A stretch of DNA of 64,000 bases from Chitinimonas arctica. GTDB lineage: Bacteria; Pseudomonadota; Gammaproteobacteria; Burkholderiales; Chitinimonadaceae. The notes under the pieces are model-generated. The model had not been told where the DNA came from. It did no database searches and saw only the letters and a list, made by a program, of their open reading frames with translations. A program made the position numbers and the translations under genes. Positions 17,106 through 25,723 of this stretch are shown here, in pieces; position 1 is the first letter of the stretch; every line of letters starts with the position of its first letter. Location: contig NZ_CP041730.1 in NCBI RefSeq assembly GCF_007431345.1, forward strand, positions 2,542,001-2,606,000. The letters are read 5' to 3'.

Positions 17106-17205
17106 GACTGCGTTCTCCGATGAGGCACGGGGGAGGGAGGTAAATGGGTAAGGGAGCGGTCGAGCCGGGCAGGTCCAGCCAGGTTCGCCGGCTGGACCGC
17201 TGCGG

Positions 17206-18057
17206 CTAATACCCGCGTGCTTCGGCGTTTTTGACCCGTTCGAATTCATAGCTGGTCTTGGCGAGGCGACGGGCTTCGTCGAAACGCTTTTCCGCCATGA
17301 GTTTGCTGAATTGCTGCGAACGTTCGTTCTCGATGCGGTTGGCGGCTTCGTCGTGGTCGCGTTGCTGCTGGGCCTCTTCCTGGCGGTTTTCGCGTTCGCG
17401 TTCCTGCCGGCGCTGTTTTTCCTTGTACTCGGCTTCGTGGACGGCTCGCTGCTGTTCGGCGCTCATCCTGCGCGCCCAGTCGTCGTTTTCGCGGGTGCGG
17501 CGTTCCTGTTCCTGCTTGGCTTTGTATTCGGCCTCGTTCCAGGCTGGACTGGTACCGCCCGATGCCTCGCGCTCGGCGGCCATCATCCGGGCTTCCTGGT
17601 CCTGCTGTTGCTGCTGGAACTTTTCCTGCATCGAGAAGGCGCGCTGCTGCGCGGTTTCGATGGTTTGGCGGTAGGAGTCCACCGTGCTTTGCTGGCGCCA
17701 GGCAAAGTAAAGATAGCCGAGGATGAAGACGCCCAGCAGAACGAGACCTATCGTCAGCAAGGAGCGGCTGCCGCCGTCGAAGCGCTTGCCGGAACCTGCT
17801 GCGGGCCGGGGCTGATGCAGTTGTACCGTTTGTGCCTCGCCGGCCTGCAAGCTGGCATCGTAGATCTTGCGGCGTATCGGATTCGACAGCTGCTGATAGG
17901 CTTCATCCAACTGCTCCAGCCGGCGTCGGCGCTGGACCGGATCGATGATCTCGCCCAATTGCTTCTGCAGGGCCAGGTACTGCGCATCGAGCAGCGCCTG
18001 GTCGGCCGTTGGGGTGACGCCGAACAAGGCGTAAAGGGTTTTTCCTGAGCGGGACAT
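17206..18057 (-). CDS. Membrane-anchored J-domain-like coiled-coil protein
   Basis: Residues 1-75 look like a J domain (TLYALFGVTPTADQALLDAQ, then LEQLDEAYQQLSNPIRRKIYD), but the HPD tripeptide needed to stimulate DnaK is absent; the loop reads EIIDPVQRRR. A single membrane helix follows (LLTIGLVLLGVFILGYLYF, about residues 105-125). The last 150 residues are a very charged Gln/Glu/Arg coiled coil. It may be an Hsp70-independent scaffold at the membrane. The 283-residue gene sits between rubredoxin and the M48 protease on the same strand. No known partner is visible. Confidence 0.62.
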   Translation of the reverse strand: MSRSGKTLYALFGVTPTADQALLDAQYLALQKQLGEIIDPVQRRRRLEQLDEAYQQLSNPIRRKIYDASLQAGEAQTVQLHQPRPAAGSGKRFDGGSRSLLTIGLVLLGVFILGYLYFAWRQQSTVDSYRQTIETAQQRAFSMQEKFQQQQQDQEARMMAAEREASGGTSPAWNEAEYKAKQEQERRTRENDDWARRMSAEQQRAVHEAEYKEKQRRQERERENRQEEAQQQRDHDEAANRIENERSQQFSKLMAEKRFDEARRLAKTSYEFERVKNAEARGY

Positions 18058-18070
18058 GGCGCGGGTCCTT

Positions 18071-18235
18071 TTAGATCTCGACCATTTCGAAGTCTTCCTT
18101 GCGTGCACCGCAGTCCGGGCAGGTCCAGTTCATGGGGATATCCTCCCAGCGGGTACCTGGCGCAATGCCATCTTCCGGCAGCCCGGCGGCCTCATCGTAG
18201 ATAAAGGCGCAAATGAGGCACATGTATTTTTTCAT
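18071..18235 (-). CDS. Rubredoxin
   Basis: The 54-residue protein carries the two iron knuckles CLIC and CPDC, with the aromatic and Pro/Gly residues of rubredoxin between them (YDEAAGLPEDGIAPGTRWEDIP, here split by the conserved GI-x-PGT). It binds one Fe(Cys)4 and shuttles single electrons in the cytoplasm. The gene is divergent from thiD with about 80 bases between them, as in many betaproteobacteria where rubredoxin, thiD and hemL cluster. Confidence 0.93.
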   Translation of the reverse strand: MKKYMCLICAFIYDEAAGLPEDGIAPGTRWEDIPMNWTCPDCGARKEDFEMVEI

Positions 18236-18314
18236 GGCGGGTAAAGTGGGGTTAGACGAATGGGCTAAAATTCTACCGTATCTCCCTCTTCCCCATCCTC
18301 CCCGAATTCTCTCC

Positions 18315-19145
18315 ATGACCCAAGCCCCACCGATTATTCTTGTATTTGCCGGCAACGACCCCTCCGCCGGCGCCGGGCTGGCTGCCGATGTCCTGACCAT
18401 TTCCTCGCTGGGCTGCCATCCCTTGCCGGTGGTAACGGCCGTTACCGTGCAGGACACCACCGGTATGGAAGACTTCCTGGTGATGGAGGCCGACTGGGTC
18501 TCCGACCAGGCCCGCTTTCTGTTGGAGGATATGCAGATCGCCGCCATCAAGGTCGGTGTGCTGGGCAGTATGGAAAACCTGACCGTGCTGGCCGAGATCG
18601 CCGCCGACTATCCGGATATCCCGCTTATCCTGGATCCGGTGTTCGCCACGGGCAGCGGCGATGAGTTCGCCGACGACGAAATGATCAGCGCCATGCGCGA
18701 GTTGTTGTTGCCGCACACCACCATCCTGACGCCCAATAGCCTGGAAGCGCGGCGCCTGGCCAGCGACGATCCGGACGAGCAGGATGGCATGAGCGTGGAC
18801 GAAGCCGCCTTGCGTATCCGCCAGTTCGGTTCGGAGTTCGTGTTGATCACCGGCACGCACGAAAATACGCCGGCCGTCAGCAATGCGCTGTTTGGCCCGA
18901 CCGGTCGGGTCAGGGTGGATAGCTGGGAACGCTTGCCGGCCAGCTACCATGGCTCCGGTTGCACCCTGGCCTCCGCCGTGGCGGCCTTTCTCGCCAATGG
19001 CATGGAAATGTCGCAGGCGGTGCGCGAAGCCCAGGACTACACCTGGCACACCCTGAAGAACGCTTATCGGCCGGGTATGGGCCAGTTTATTCCGGACCGG
19101 CTGTTCTGGGCGCGCGGCAAGGGCGAGGAAGAGAAGGGCGCATGA
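18315..19145 (+). CDS. thiD: Hydroxymethylpyrimidine/phosphomethylpyrimidine kinase
   Basis: ThiD phosphorylates HMP twice to give HMP-PP for thiamine synthesis. The 276-residue ribokinase-fold protein has the GNDPSAGAGLAADV substrate loop, VTAVTVQDTTG, the ILDPVFATGSGD segment, LTPNSLEARRL and the anion-hole and catalytic region YHGSGCTLASAVAAFLA. The ATG at 18315 starts just before the conserved first strand. The stop overlaps thiE (ATGATG at 19142), so the two enzymes are translationally coupled. No TPP riboswitch is seen upstream. Confidence 0.94.
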   Translation: MTQAPPIILVFAGNDPSAGAGLAADVLTISSLGCHPLPVVTAVTVQDTTGMEDFLVMEADWVSDQARFLLEDMQIAAIKVGVLGSMENLTVLAEIAADYPDIPLILDPVFATGSGDEFADDEMISAMRELLLPHTTILTPNSLEARRLASDDPDEQDGMSVDEAALRIRQFGSEFVLITGTHENTPAVSNALFGPTGRVRVDSWERLPASYHGSGCTLASAVAAFLANGMEMSQAVREAQDYTWHTLKNAYRPGMGQFIPDRLFWARGKGEEEKGA

Positions 19146-19780
19146 TGCTGCCCCTGCCGCGTGGGCTATACGCCATTACCCCGGACCGCGCCGATACCGA
19201 CAGCTTGCTGAACGCCGTCCGGTCTGCCCTCGCCGGAGGGATAGGCGTACTGCAATACCGCAACAAGCAGGCCGATGCCATGCTGCGGAGACAACAAGCC
19301 GAAGCCCTGCTGGCGCTCTGCCGGCCGGCCGGCGTACCGCTGGTCGTCAACGACGACCTGGCGCTGGCGCTGGCCATCGATGCCGACGGTCTGCATCTGG
19401 GCAGCGAAGACGGCGATCTGGCTGCCGCACGAGCGGCATTGGGGCCGGCACGGCTGCTGGGCGCTTCTTGTTACGATCGCATCGAATTGGCTGCATCCGC
19501 CATTGCTGCGGGTGCCAGCTATGTGGCATTTGGTGCGGCTTATCCGTCCACCACCAAACCCCATGCACCGCATGCACCCCTGGCGCTCTACCGGCAGGCA
19601 GCCGCCAGCCTGTCCCGCCCGGTCGTGGCCATAGGCGGGATTACCGTGTCCAACTGCGCGCCCCTGCTCGCTGCCGGCGTGCATGGCGTGGCGGTGTGCA
19701 ATGGCTTGTTCGACGCGCCCGATATTGCCGCGCGGGCGATGGCGTTTCAAGATGTGACGGCTGGCGACGCGTCCATTTAA
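19142..19780 (+). CDS. thiE: Thiamine-phosphate synthase
   Basis: ThiE joins HMP-PP and THZ-P to give thiamine phosphate. The 212-residue TIM barrel shows GLYAITPD, VLQYRNKQAD (diphosphate site), VNDDLALALAIDADGLHLG, the YVAFGAAYPSTTKPHAP loop and a VVAIGGIT phosphate-binding strand. It overlaps thiD by four bases, completing a two-step module. The length is normal. The downstream 213 bases before the next gene are AT-rich and look non-coding. Confidence 0.94.
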   Translation: MMLPLPRGLYAITPDRADTDSLLNAVRSALAGGIGVLQYRNKQADAMLRRQQAEALLALCRPAGVPLVVNDDLALALAIDADGLHLGSEDGDLAAARAALGPARLLGASCYDRIELAASAIAAGASYVAFGAAYPSTTKPHAPHAPLALYRQAAASLSRPVVAIGGITVSNCAPLLAAGVHGVAVCNGLFDAPDIAARAMAFQDVTAGDASI

Positions 19781-19993
19781 TCCGTCGTATTGCTCGCAAG
19801 TTAGCCGGGCAAATTCCGCAAAAGATCACTTATATATGCCAGCGGCGGGGTGCCGGCCGCCGCCAGCTGGCGCGCCGGGCGAGTCGCTGTACCATTTCGA
19901 TAAAACAAATTCCGTTTACAACAACGCAATGCATAGCGCTGGTGTTTAATCGTATCTGAATATTGTATTCATTTTTGTTTTGGAGAGATTGGA

Positions 19994-21241
19994 ATGGAAA
20001 ATATTAGCAATCGCAATGCCATGTCGAGCAATTATTCCGCTGGAAAAAGTGAAGATGCCGATCTTAATACGTCAGTGGCGACCCTTCGAATAAATTGTTT
20101 TCAATTGGAAGTGGACGATACGCTAGCGGAGGTTAATGAGTTCAGCCCGGTCTTGATCACGCTATTTGCAGCACCCCGCGATTCGGAGGGCGGCAGCGTG
20201 CATGGCGCTCAGACCGCAATGGTGACGAAATCCAATCAACCCCCTCCACTCCAGGTGATGTTGATTCATGTCGTGGGTGTATCTAGTTTCCAGCAAGCAG
20301 TGCTTATATTGTTTGTCGGGGCGCCAGCGGGTAGCAAGAATGCTGCTCCACAGCGAAATACGGCTTCGGCACCTTCTCCCGCCGCGCGCGAGGCTGCCGA
20401 CAATGCGCCGGTTGAAGCGAAACAGCCCGCCTCGGCCAGGCCGGCCACGACGCCCTCGGTACCGCGATCGAGCGGCATGTCATCCCCTCACAACGTACCA
20501 CTGGGGAGGTCCGATCCCCGGTATGAGCCACCAGGGAACCCGCTGGGCTTGTTGGGCCCGGCCACGATGGCGACGATGCAGAATCCGTTCGCGATGGCGC
20601 CGAACTATGGCAACCAATCGAGCTTCGGTCATTTCACGCCGACTTATCCTGCCGCGATTTCCCAGCCGAACAGGGCGGCGGCGATACCCGTCGATATCAC
20701 CGGGGCGAGTGCAGCGGGCAATGATCAAGCCACCATGAGCGATTCGCCGCCGACATACGCAGAGGCAACTTCCGCATCGTCCGTACCGGCAGCGTCGAGT
20801 CCTGCCGGAGCGCCGCCGGCCTACGAAACCGTATTTCCCCCGGGTCCTTACGTATTGGATATTTCGGACTATGCCGCACCGCCGTTTTACGAAGACCCTC
20901 CTCTTCCAGCAGGGGGCGCGGCTTCGCCGGTCGATACAGTTGGCGTGCATGCGGACGGGCGCAATCAGTCCCCTGGCGATATTACAGTGCCTGATTACGG
21001 TCGGATGACGCCTGAACAATTGGCGTTGGAAAAGAAGAAGCAACTATTGGCATCGTTGGAAGGCATGTCGGCAACCCAGCAATCCAGCAATCCAGCATCT
21101 CAGCAACACGCCGAGCCGGACAGGGCAGCCAAGAACCCAGAGGCGATTGAAAGGAACAGGATTGACATGAAGACGGGAGCCGCTGCCGTTCGGAGCGAGA
21201 TCGATCTACTGCAGGCGGGCAATCCAGTGCCGGCGGCGTAA
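19994..21241 (+). CDS. Orphan Pro-rich protein with three PPxY motifs
   Basis: I do not recognise this 415-residue protein. Residues 25-105 may be a small folded domain with hydrophobic strands (VATLRINCFQLEVDD, LQVMLIHVVGVSSFQQAVLI). The middle is low-complexity Ala/Pro/Ser. Three PPxY motifs occur within about 60 residues: SPPTYAEA, APPAYETV and APPFYEDPP. These match WW-domain ligands used by eukaryotic proteins and viral late domains to recruit Nedd4-type ubiquitin ligases. A helical tail (EQLALEKKKQLLASLEGM) ends the protein. No signal peptide is visible. The start has a good ribosome site (TGGAGAGAT). The gene stands alone, with an AT-rich promoter region before and a strong hairpin after it. 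A role inside a host is inference only. Confidence 0.62.
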   Translation: MENISNRNAMSSNYSAGKSEDADLNTSVATLRINCFQLEVDDTLAEVNEFSPVLITLFAAPRDSEGGSVHGAQTAMVTKSNQPPPLQVMLIHVVGVSSFQQAVLILFVGAPAGSKNAAPQRNTASAPSPAAREAADNAPVEAKQPASARPATTPSVPRSSGMSSPHNVPLGRSDPRYEPPGNPLGLLGPATMATMQNPFAMAPNYGNQSSFGHFTPTYPAAISQPNRAAAIPVDITGASAAGNDQATMSDSPPTYAEATSASSVPAASSPAGAPPAYETVFPPGPYVLDISDYAAPPFYEDPPLPAGGAASPVDTVGVHADGRNQSPGDITVPDYGRMTPEQLALEKKKQLLASLEGMSATQQSSNPASQQHAEPDRAAKNPEAIERNRIDMKTGAAAVRSEIDLLQAGNPVPAA

Positions 21242-21279
21242 AATATTGATCCCTCGGCTACTACGCGAAAAGTGACACG

Positions 21280-21313
21280 ATAGACAAGGGAGGCTTGCGC
21301 CTCCCTTGTCTAT
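21280..21313. terminator. Bidirectional hairpin terminator
   Basis: A perfect 15-bp stem (ATAGACAAGGGAGGC / GCCTCCCTTGTCTAT) with a TTGC loop separates the orphan PPxY gene from the convergent cpoB. The run of T after the hairpin is short on either strand. Confidence 0.65.
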
Positions 21314-21357
21314 TGACCTTCGGCTTGTCGCCAGGCCGCTTTGTTCTATCCAAACGC

Positions 21358-22119
21358 TCAGAACTTCTTCAGCTGTCTTTCCGCTTCCTTGGCGGCATCG
21401 CTGCCGGGATAAGCGGCAATCAATTCCTTCAAGGTCTTGGTGGCACCCTTCCTGTCGGATTTTTCCAGCTGTACGGTGGCAATGGCCCGCAAGGCATCGG
21501 GCGATTTGGCATGTTCCGGGTAGGCATCCACCAGCTTGCGCCAACTGATCTGGGCGGCACCGACGCTGCCGGTCTGGGCCTGGGCCATGCCTAGCCAGAA
21601 CAGTGCGCTGGGAGCGGCCTGGGTGGCGGCGTAGCGGCTGGTCACGATACCCAGCGCATCGATGGCCGATTTGAGCTTGCCGTCGCGATACAGATTGTAG
21701 GCGGACTCGTAGGCCGTGGCTGCGTCCGCTTCCAGTTGGGCATTGTGCGCTTCGTCGCCGGCGCTGGCCGGCTTGGCCTTGCCTTCCTCGATATTGCGCA
21801 GTCTGCCGTCCAGATCGACATAGAGATCCTGCTGCCGCTTCTGCAGCCCCTGCAGGTTGAAGGTGAGGACTTCCAGTTGCCCGCGCAATTGCGCGATCTG
21901 TTGACCCAGTTCGCTCAGCTGGCCGGTCAGGTCGATCAGCTTCTGGCTGCTGCGGCTGTCCAGCTGGTCGAGTTTGTCGGCGACGGCGGCAATTTTGGCG
22001 TCCTGCTGGGCGCGCACTTCGGCAATCTGTTTACGTGCCTCGTCGTCATCGAACAGTCCGGCCTGGGCCGGGAAGGCCAAGGCCGTCAGCAATACGAGAG
22101 GAAGAAGCCGGTTCAGCAT
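21358..22119 (-). CDS. cpoB: Cell division coordinator CpoB (Tol-Pal associated)
   Basis: The 253-residue periplasmic protein has a signal peptide (LLPLVLLTALAFPAQA), an N-terminal trimeric coiled coil (QLDSRSSQKLIDLTGQLSEL) and C-terminal TPR repeats (YESAYNLYRDGKLKSAIDAL, SALFWLGMAQAQTGSVGAA). CpoB links peptidoglycan synthesis by PBP1B to Tol-driven outer-membrane constriction. It is the last gene of the tol-pal cluster, as usual. The ATG at 22119 starts the signal peptide; a longer frame to 22152 adds nothing recognisable. Confidence 0.92.
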   Translation of the reverse strand: MLNRLLPLVLLTALAFPAQAGLFDDDEARKQIAEVRAQQDAKIAAVADKLDQLDSRSSQKLIDLTGQLSELGQQIAQLRGQLEVLTFNLQGLQKRQQDLYVDLDGRLRNIEEGKAKPASAGDEAHNAQLEADAATAYESAYNLYRDGKLKSAIDALGIVTSRYAATQAAPSALFWLGMAQAQTGSVGAAQISWRKLVDAYPEHAKSPDALRAIATVQLEKSDRKGATKTLKELIAAYPGSDAAKEAERQLKKF

Positions 22120-22212
22120 CGTGAAATCCTTCGATGTCCATTTATGCAACACCCCGTGACGGGCACGGGGTGGGGTGACGCGGCCAGTGCCCGCAGGGGC
22201 GGGCCACTGGAT

Positions 22213-22743
22213 TTACTCGCCGCCGTATACCACGTCGGCGCGACGGTTCTCGGTGTAACTGTCTTCGTCGTGGCCGGTAGCGCGCGGCTTTTCCTCACCA
22301 TTGCTGGTGGCTTCCAGCTGCTTTTCCTGCGCGCCCAGTACGCTCAGCGCCTTGCGTACCGCTTCGGCCCGCTTTTGGCCCAGCGCCAGATTGTATTCAC
22401 GGCTACCGCGCTCGTCGGCATTGCCCTCGATACGGACCGAACGGCCGGGATTGGAAGCCAGGTAGCGGCCGTGGGCATCGACCAGGTTTTGCTGATCGCC
22501 ACGCACATCGTACTTGTCGTAGTCGAAGTAGATGCTGCGCTTGGACAAGGCGTTGGCCGGATCATTGAGCGGATCGAGCTTGCCGCCATCATTAGGCCGG
22601 ATGGGCTGGGTCTGGGCACCGTTGTCGCTTACCGGTTTGGACGCATTGTCGGCGGGTTTGCCGGATTCGACCGGCGCGGGCGGGGTGCTGGCACAGGCGG
22701 CAAGCAGGCCGACGAGAGTAAGGCTGACAAGGGTCTTGTTCAT
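22213..22743 (-). CDS. pal: Peptidoglycan-associated lipoprotein Pal
   Basis: The 176-residue lipoprotein has the lipobox LLAACAS (Cys17), a Pro/Asp-rich linker of about 50 residues, and an OmpA-like domain with IYFDYDKYDVR, RIEGNADERGSREYNLALGQ and the RADVVYGGE ending. Pal anchors the outer membrane to peptidoglycan and binds TolB. The gene lies between tolB and cpoB on the same strand, the standard order. Confidence 0.96.
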   Translation of the reverse strand: MNKTLVSLTLVGLLAACASTPPAPVESGKPADNASKPVSDNGAQTQPIRPNDGGKLDPLNDPANALSKRSIYFDYDKYDVRGDQQNLVDAHGRYLASNPGRSVRIEGNADERGSREYNLALGQKRAEAVRKALSVLGAQEKQLEATSNGEEKPRATGHDEDSYTENRRADVVYGGE

Positions 22744-22784
22744 TGCATGGCTCCTAGCTGGGACGTTGTTGTCACGGATTATGA

Positions 22785-24095
22785 TTATGGGTTGGAGGAT
22801 AGCCGACTCATGGCGATTTGCCCCGCGTAGGGGCCCCAGGCCGGTTCACGTGCATCGCCATTGGCGGTGAGGCGTTGCTGGGTCTGGCCGTCGCTGGAAA
22901 CGGTCGCCAGGACGCCGCGGTTGCCGGCCTCGCCGGCGTAAAGGATCAGCTTGCCATTCGGGGCGAAACTGGGCGATTCATCGTAGCTGCCATTGGTCAG
23001 CGACTGGCTTTGGCGGCTGGCCAGGTCCATGACGGCCACCACGAAGCGGCCATTGTCCCGCCGCACATAGGTCAGCGATTTGCCGTCCGGCGAGAACTGC
23101 GGCGACACATTGTAGCTGCCGTCGAAGGTCAGCCTTTGCGCTTCGCCGCCGCTGCTGGGCAGCAGGTAGATCTGCGGGCTACCGCCACGGTCCGAGGTAA
23201 AGGCGATGCTGCGGCCATCCGGCGAAAAAGTGGGCTCGGTATCGATGGCGCTGCTCTTGCTCAGGCGGCGGGGAGCGCCGCCATGGGTGTCCACCAGGTA
23301 GAGCTGCGAAATGCCATCCAAGGTCAGGGTCACCGCCAGGCTGCCGCCATCCGGCGAGAAGGCGGGCGCGCTATTGCTGCCTTTGAAGGCGGCGACGGCG
23401 CGGCGGCTGCCGGTGTAGAGATCCTGTACAAAGACGATGGCTTTCTTGCGCTCGAAACTGACATAGGCCAGTTGGCGGCCATCGGCCGACCAGGCCGGCG
23501 ACATGATGGGCTCATTCGAGCCCATCACCGTCTGGGCGTTATGGCCGTCGGCATCGGCGACTTGCAGCTCGTAGCGCTTGCCCTGCTTCAATACGTAGGC
23601 GATGCGGGTGGAAAACACGCCGCGTTCACCGCTGAGCGCTTCGTAGATCTGGTCGGCCAGCTGATGGGCGGCCCGGCGGGTTTCGCCCGCCTTGGCGCGT
23701 AGCTCGAAGCCGGCCAGCTGCTTCTGCGTGACGGTGTCGTACAGGCGCAGATGCAGCACGGTGGAGCCGTCCGCTTCGACGCGGGCGCTACCGGTGGCCA
23801 GCGCATCGGCGCCGCGGCCTTTCCAGCCGCTCAATTCGGCTTGCGCGACTTGCTCAGGCAGTGGCGCGGCGCCCGACTCGATCAGCTTGAAGCGGCCGCT
23901 GCCGGCCAGATCGGCGCGTATCACGGCCGTGACCGATTCCTTCAGGGCGGCTTCACCCGTGAAGCCAGCGATGGTGACAGGCAGCTGGCGGGCGCCGGTA
24001 CCCGTCACTTCGATCGTGACATCGGCGTGCGAGGCCAGGGTAAGCGAAGCCAGCAAGAAGGGGGCGATCCAACGAGTGAGCTTTTGATTAATCAT
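22785..24095 (-). CDS. tolB: Tol-Pal system protein TolB
   Basis: The 436-residue periplasmic protein has a signal peptide ending ASHA, an N-terminal domain (VTIEVTGTGARQLPVTIAGF) and a C-terminal six-bladed beta-propeller with repeated blades of the type SPDGRSIAFTSDRGG and SPDGKSLTYVRRDNG. TolB links Pal, Lpp and TolA during constriction. Its start overlaps by eight bases the stop of the small TolA-C lipoprotein gene that here separates it from tolA. Length is standard. Confidence 0.97.
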   Translation of the reverse strand: MINQKLTRWIAPFLLASLTLASHADVTIEVTGTGARQLPVTIAGFTGEAALKESVTAVIRADLAGSGRFKLIESGAAPLPEQVAQAELSGWKGRGADALATGSARVEADGSTVLHLRLYDTVTQKQLAGFELRAKAGETRRAAHQLADQIYEALSGERGVFSTRIAYVLKQGKRYELQVADADGHNAQTVMGSNEPIMSPAWSADGRQLAYVSFERKKAIVFVQDLYTGSRRAVAAFKGSNSAPAFSPDGGSLAVTLTLDGISQLYLVDTHGGAPRRLSKSSAIDTEPTFSPDGRSIAFTSDRGGSPQIYLLPSSGGEAQRLTFDGSYNVSPQFSPDGKSLTYVRRDNGRFVVAVMDLASRQSQSLTNGSYDESPSFAPNGKLILYAGEAGNRGVLATVSSDGQTQQRLTANGDAREPAWGPYAGQIAMSRLSSNP

Positions 24096-24537
24096 GGAGT
24101 CGGTATTTGATCTTGTGGGTCGTGAACAGGGAAAAGTCTAGTCCCGTCGGCAGGGTTGGGTAACTACCGGTTTTTTCGATGGCCTTCTTTACCGCGCGAT
24201 CAAAGGCGCGATTGCCACTGGAACTGACGACGCGAACCGACTGGATACGCATATCCGGCCGTAGTGCTACTTCGAAAAGGGCTTCGGGATTACCGGCCTG
24301 CTTGCTCGCATAGCGCATCTGGCTGCGGATGCGCCGTCTGACCTTGTCCACGTATTCGGCCAGCAGGGTCTCGCTGGAGACGACCGGGGCGATGGCAAGC
24401 GGTGCACCGACCGCTGCGGCCGGGGCCGCGCTGGCCGGCTGCGGGGCAGTCGCCGGCCCGGGGGGCTTGGCACAGGCCGCCAGTAACAGGACCAGCCCCA
24501 GGCCGGCGAAGGTTGGGAGGGGCGATCTATTGTTCAT
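24088..24537 (-). CDS. Lipoprotein with a TolA/TonB C-terminal domain, extra Tol component
   Basis: The 149-residue product has a lipoprotein signal (LGLVLLLAACAKPPG), a short Ala/Pro linker and a C-terminal domain of about 85 residues that resembles TolA domain III (VRRRIRSQMRYASKQ, ALFEVALRPDMRIQSVRVV, SGNRAFDRAVKKAIEKTGSY, HKIKYRLHD). The adjacent tolA gene encodes the same kind of domain with matching landmarks (FDEAVKRALMRIEQYPPLP, HILKYRLHEQ), so this looks like a tandem duplicate that swapped the inner-membrane anchor for a lipid anchor. It overlaps tolA and tolB at both ends, placing it firmly in the operon. No standard Tol gene occupies this position. Confidence 0.72.
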   Translation of the reverse strand: MNNRSPLPTFAGLGLVLLLAACAKPPGPATAPQPASAAPAAAVGAPLAIAPVVSSETLLAEYVDKVRRRIRSQMRYASKQAGNPEALFEVALRPDMRIQSVRVVSSSGNRAFDRAVKKAIEKTGSYPTLPTGLDFSLFTTHKIKYRLHD

Positions 24538-25309
24538 GCAGGCGGTACTTCAGGATGTGATTGCGAATGCTGCCGCTGAATTCCATGCCTGCCGGCAGGG
24601 GCGGATACTGTTCGATGCGCATCAGCGCGCGTTTGACGGCTTCGTCGAAGGCGGCGTTGCCGCTCGATTTCTTCATTTCCACGTTCAATACCGCCATATC
24701 GGGCAATAAGGTGACCCGGAACTCCACCACCGGGTTCCCCGGATCGTCGTCCGGATAATTCATCTTGCTGCGGACAAGATTGCGCACCCGTGCGTAATAG
24801 GCATCCGCCACGCCCGCCCGGTTGGCCGCTTCCGCCGCCTGCTGGCGGGCATTGATGGCCGCCAGCGAAACGCTGGGGTCCAGTGGCGGTCTCGCCAATT
24901 TGCCGGCCAGTTCGCTAAGCAGTTTTCCCTTGCCCACTTCCACCTTTTCCGGCGGTTTGCGTAGCGGCGGTTCCACTTTTTTAGGCGGCTCGGGTTTTTT
25001 CAGCGGTTCGGGCCTGGGCAGCGGCTTAAGCGGGCGGGGCTTTTCCAGCTGGATCTGCGGTTTGACCGGTGCCGGCTCGGGCTCCGGTTCCGGCTCCTCC
25101 GGCTTGGGCACGGGCCGCGTCTTGACGGGCGGCTGGATGGCCGGTCCGGCTTCCAGTGTCCCGGCCCATAGTTCCACCTGGACCGGCGCGGCCGGACTGG
25201 TCTGCCACTGCACGCCGACGTACAGCAGCACACCGATCAGCCCGTGTACCGCAATGGCCAGGCCGAGGGAAAGGGCACGATGCTCTTCGCGCGGGACCAT
25301 GCTATTCAT
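24527..25309 (-). CDS. tolA: Cell envelope integrity protein TolA
   Basis: The 260-residue protein has one N-terminal membrane helix (LGLAIAVHGLIGVLLYVGV), a Pro/Lys/Glu-rich spacer (PVPKPEEPEPEPEPAPVKP and repeats) and a C-terminal domain III with MNYPDDDPGNPVVEFRVTL and FDEAVKRALMRIEQYPPLP. TolA transmits the proton-motive force from TolQR to TolB-Pal. The spacer is Pro-rich and much shorter than the long helical domain II of E. coli, as in other betaproteobacteria. Start and tolR stop overlap as ATGA. Confidence 0.87.
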   Translation of the reverse strand: MNSMVPREEHRALSLGLAIAVHGLIGVLLYVGVQWQTSPAAPVQVELWAGTLEAGPAIQPPVKTRPVPKPEEPEPEPEPAPVKPQIQLEKPRPLKPLPRPEPLKKPEPPKKVEPPLRKPPEKVEVGKGKLLSELAGKLARPPLDPSVSLAAINARQQAAEAANRAGVADAYYARVRNLVRSKMNYPDDDPGNPVVEFRVTLLPDMAVLNVEMKKSSGNAAFDEAVKRALMRIEQYPPLPAGMEFSGSIRNHILKYRLHEQ

Positions 25310-25713
25310 CGTTCCGGCATGACTTCCAGGCCGACGCGCTCGACGCCGCTTTTCTTGAGCGCGTTCATCACCTTGATAATGGCATCGTAGCGGACCTCCT
25401 TGTCCCCACTGATCAAGACCGGGCGGGTCTGGCTGAGGCTGCGTGCCCGGATGGCGGCGATCAGGGCCGTGGTATCCGCCATGCGGTCCTTGTCGGTCCC
25501 ATCCGCCAGGGTCATGGCTTCATCGCGATTGATCAGCACCCGCAAGGGCTTCACATCCAGCGCGCGGTCGGCCTTTGCCACGGTGGGCAGGTTGACCACG
25601 CCAGGCTGCAACATGGGTGCGGCGACCATGAAAATGACCAACAGCACCAGCATCACGTCGATGTAGGGCACCACATTGATATCTGCCTTGGCGCGGCGAG
25701 CTCGGCGAGCCAT
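25306..25713 (-). CDS. tolR: Tol-Pal system protein TolR
   Basis: The 135-residue ExbD/TolR protein has the basic start RRARRAKADINVVPYIDVML, where the membrane Asp in YIDVMLVLLVIFM is the proton-carrying residue, and a periplasmic domain with VLINRDEAMTLADG and VLISGDKEVRYDAIIKVMNAL. With TolQ it forms the stator that energises TolA. It is separated from tolQ by a TraB/GumN gene, which is not the common order. Confidence 0.94.
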   Translation of the reverse strand: MARRARRAKADINVVPYIDVMLVLLVIFMVAAPMLQPGVVNLPTVAKADRALDVKPLRVLINRDEAMTLADGTDKDRMADTTALIAAIRARSLSQTRPVLISGDKEVRYDAIIKVMNALKKSGVERVGLEVMPER

Positions 25714-25723
25714 ATCATCTTCC

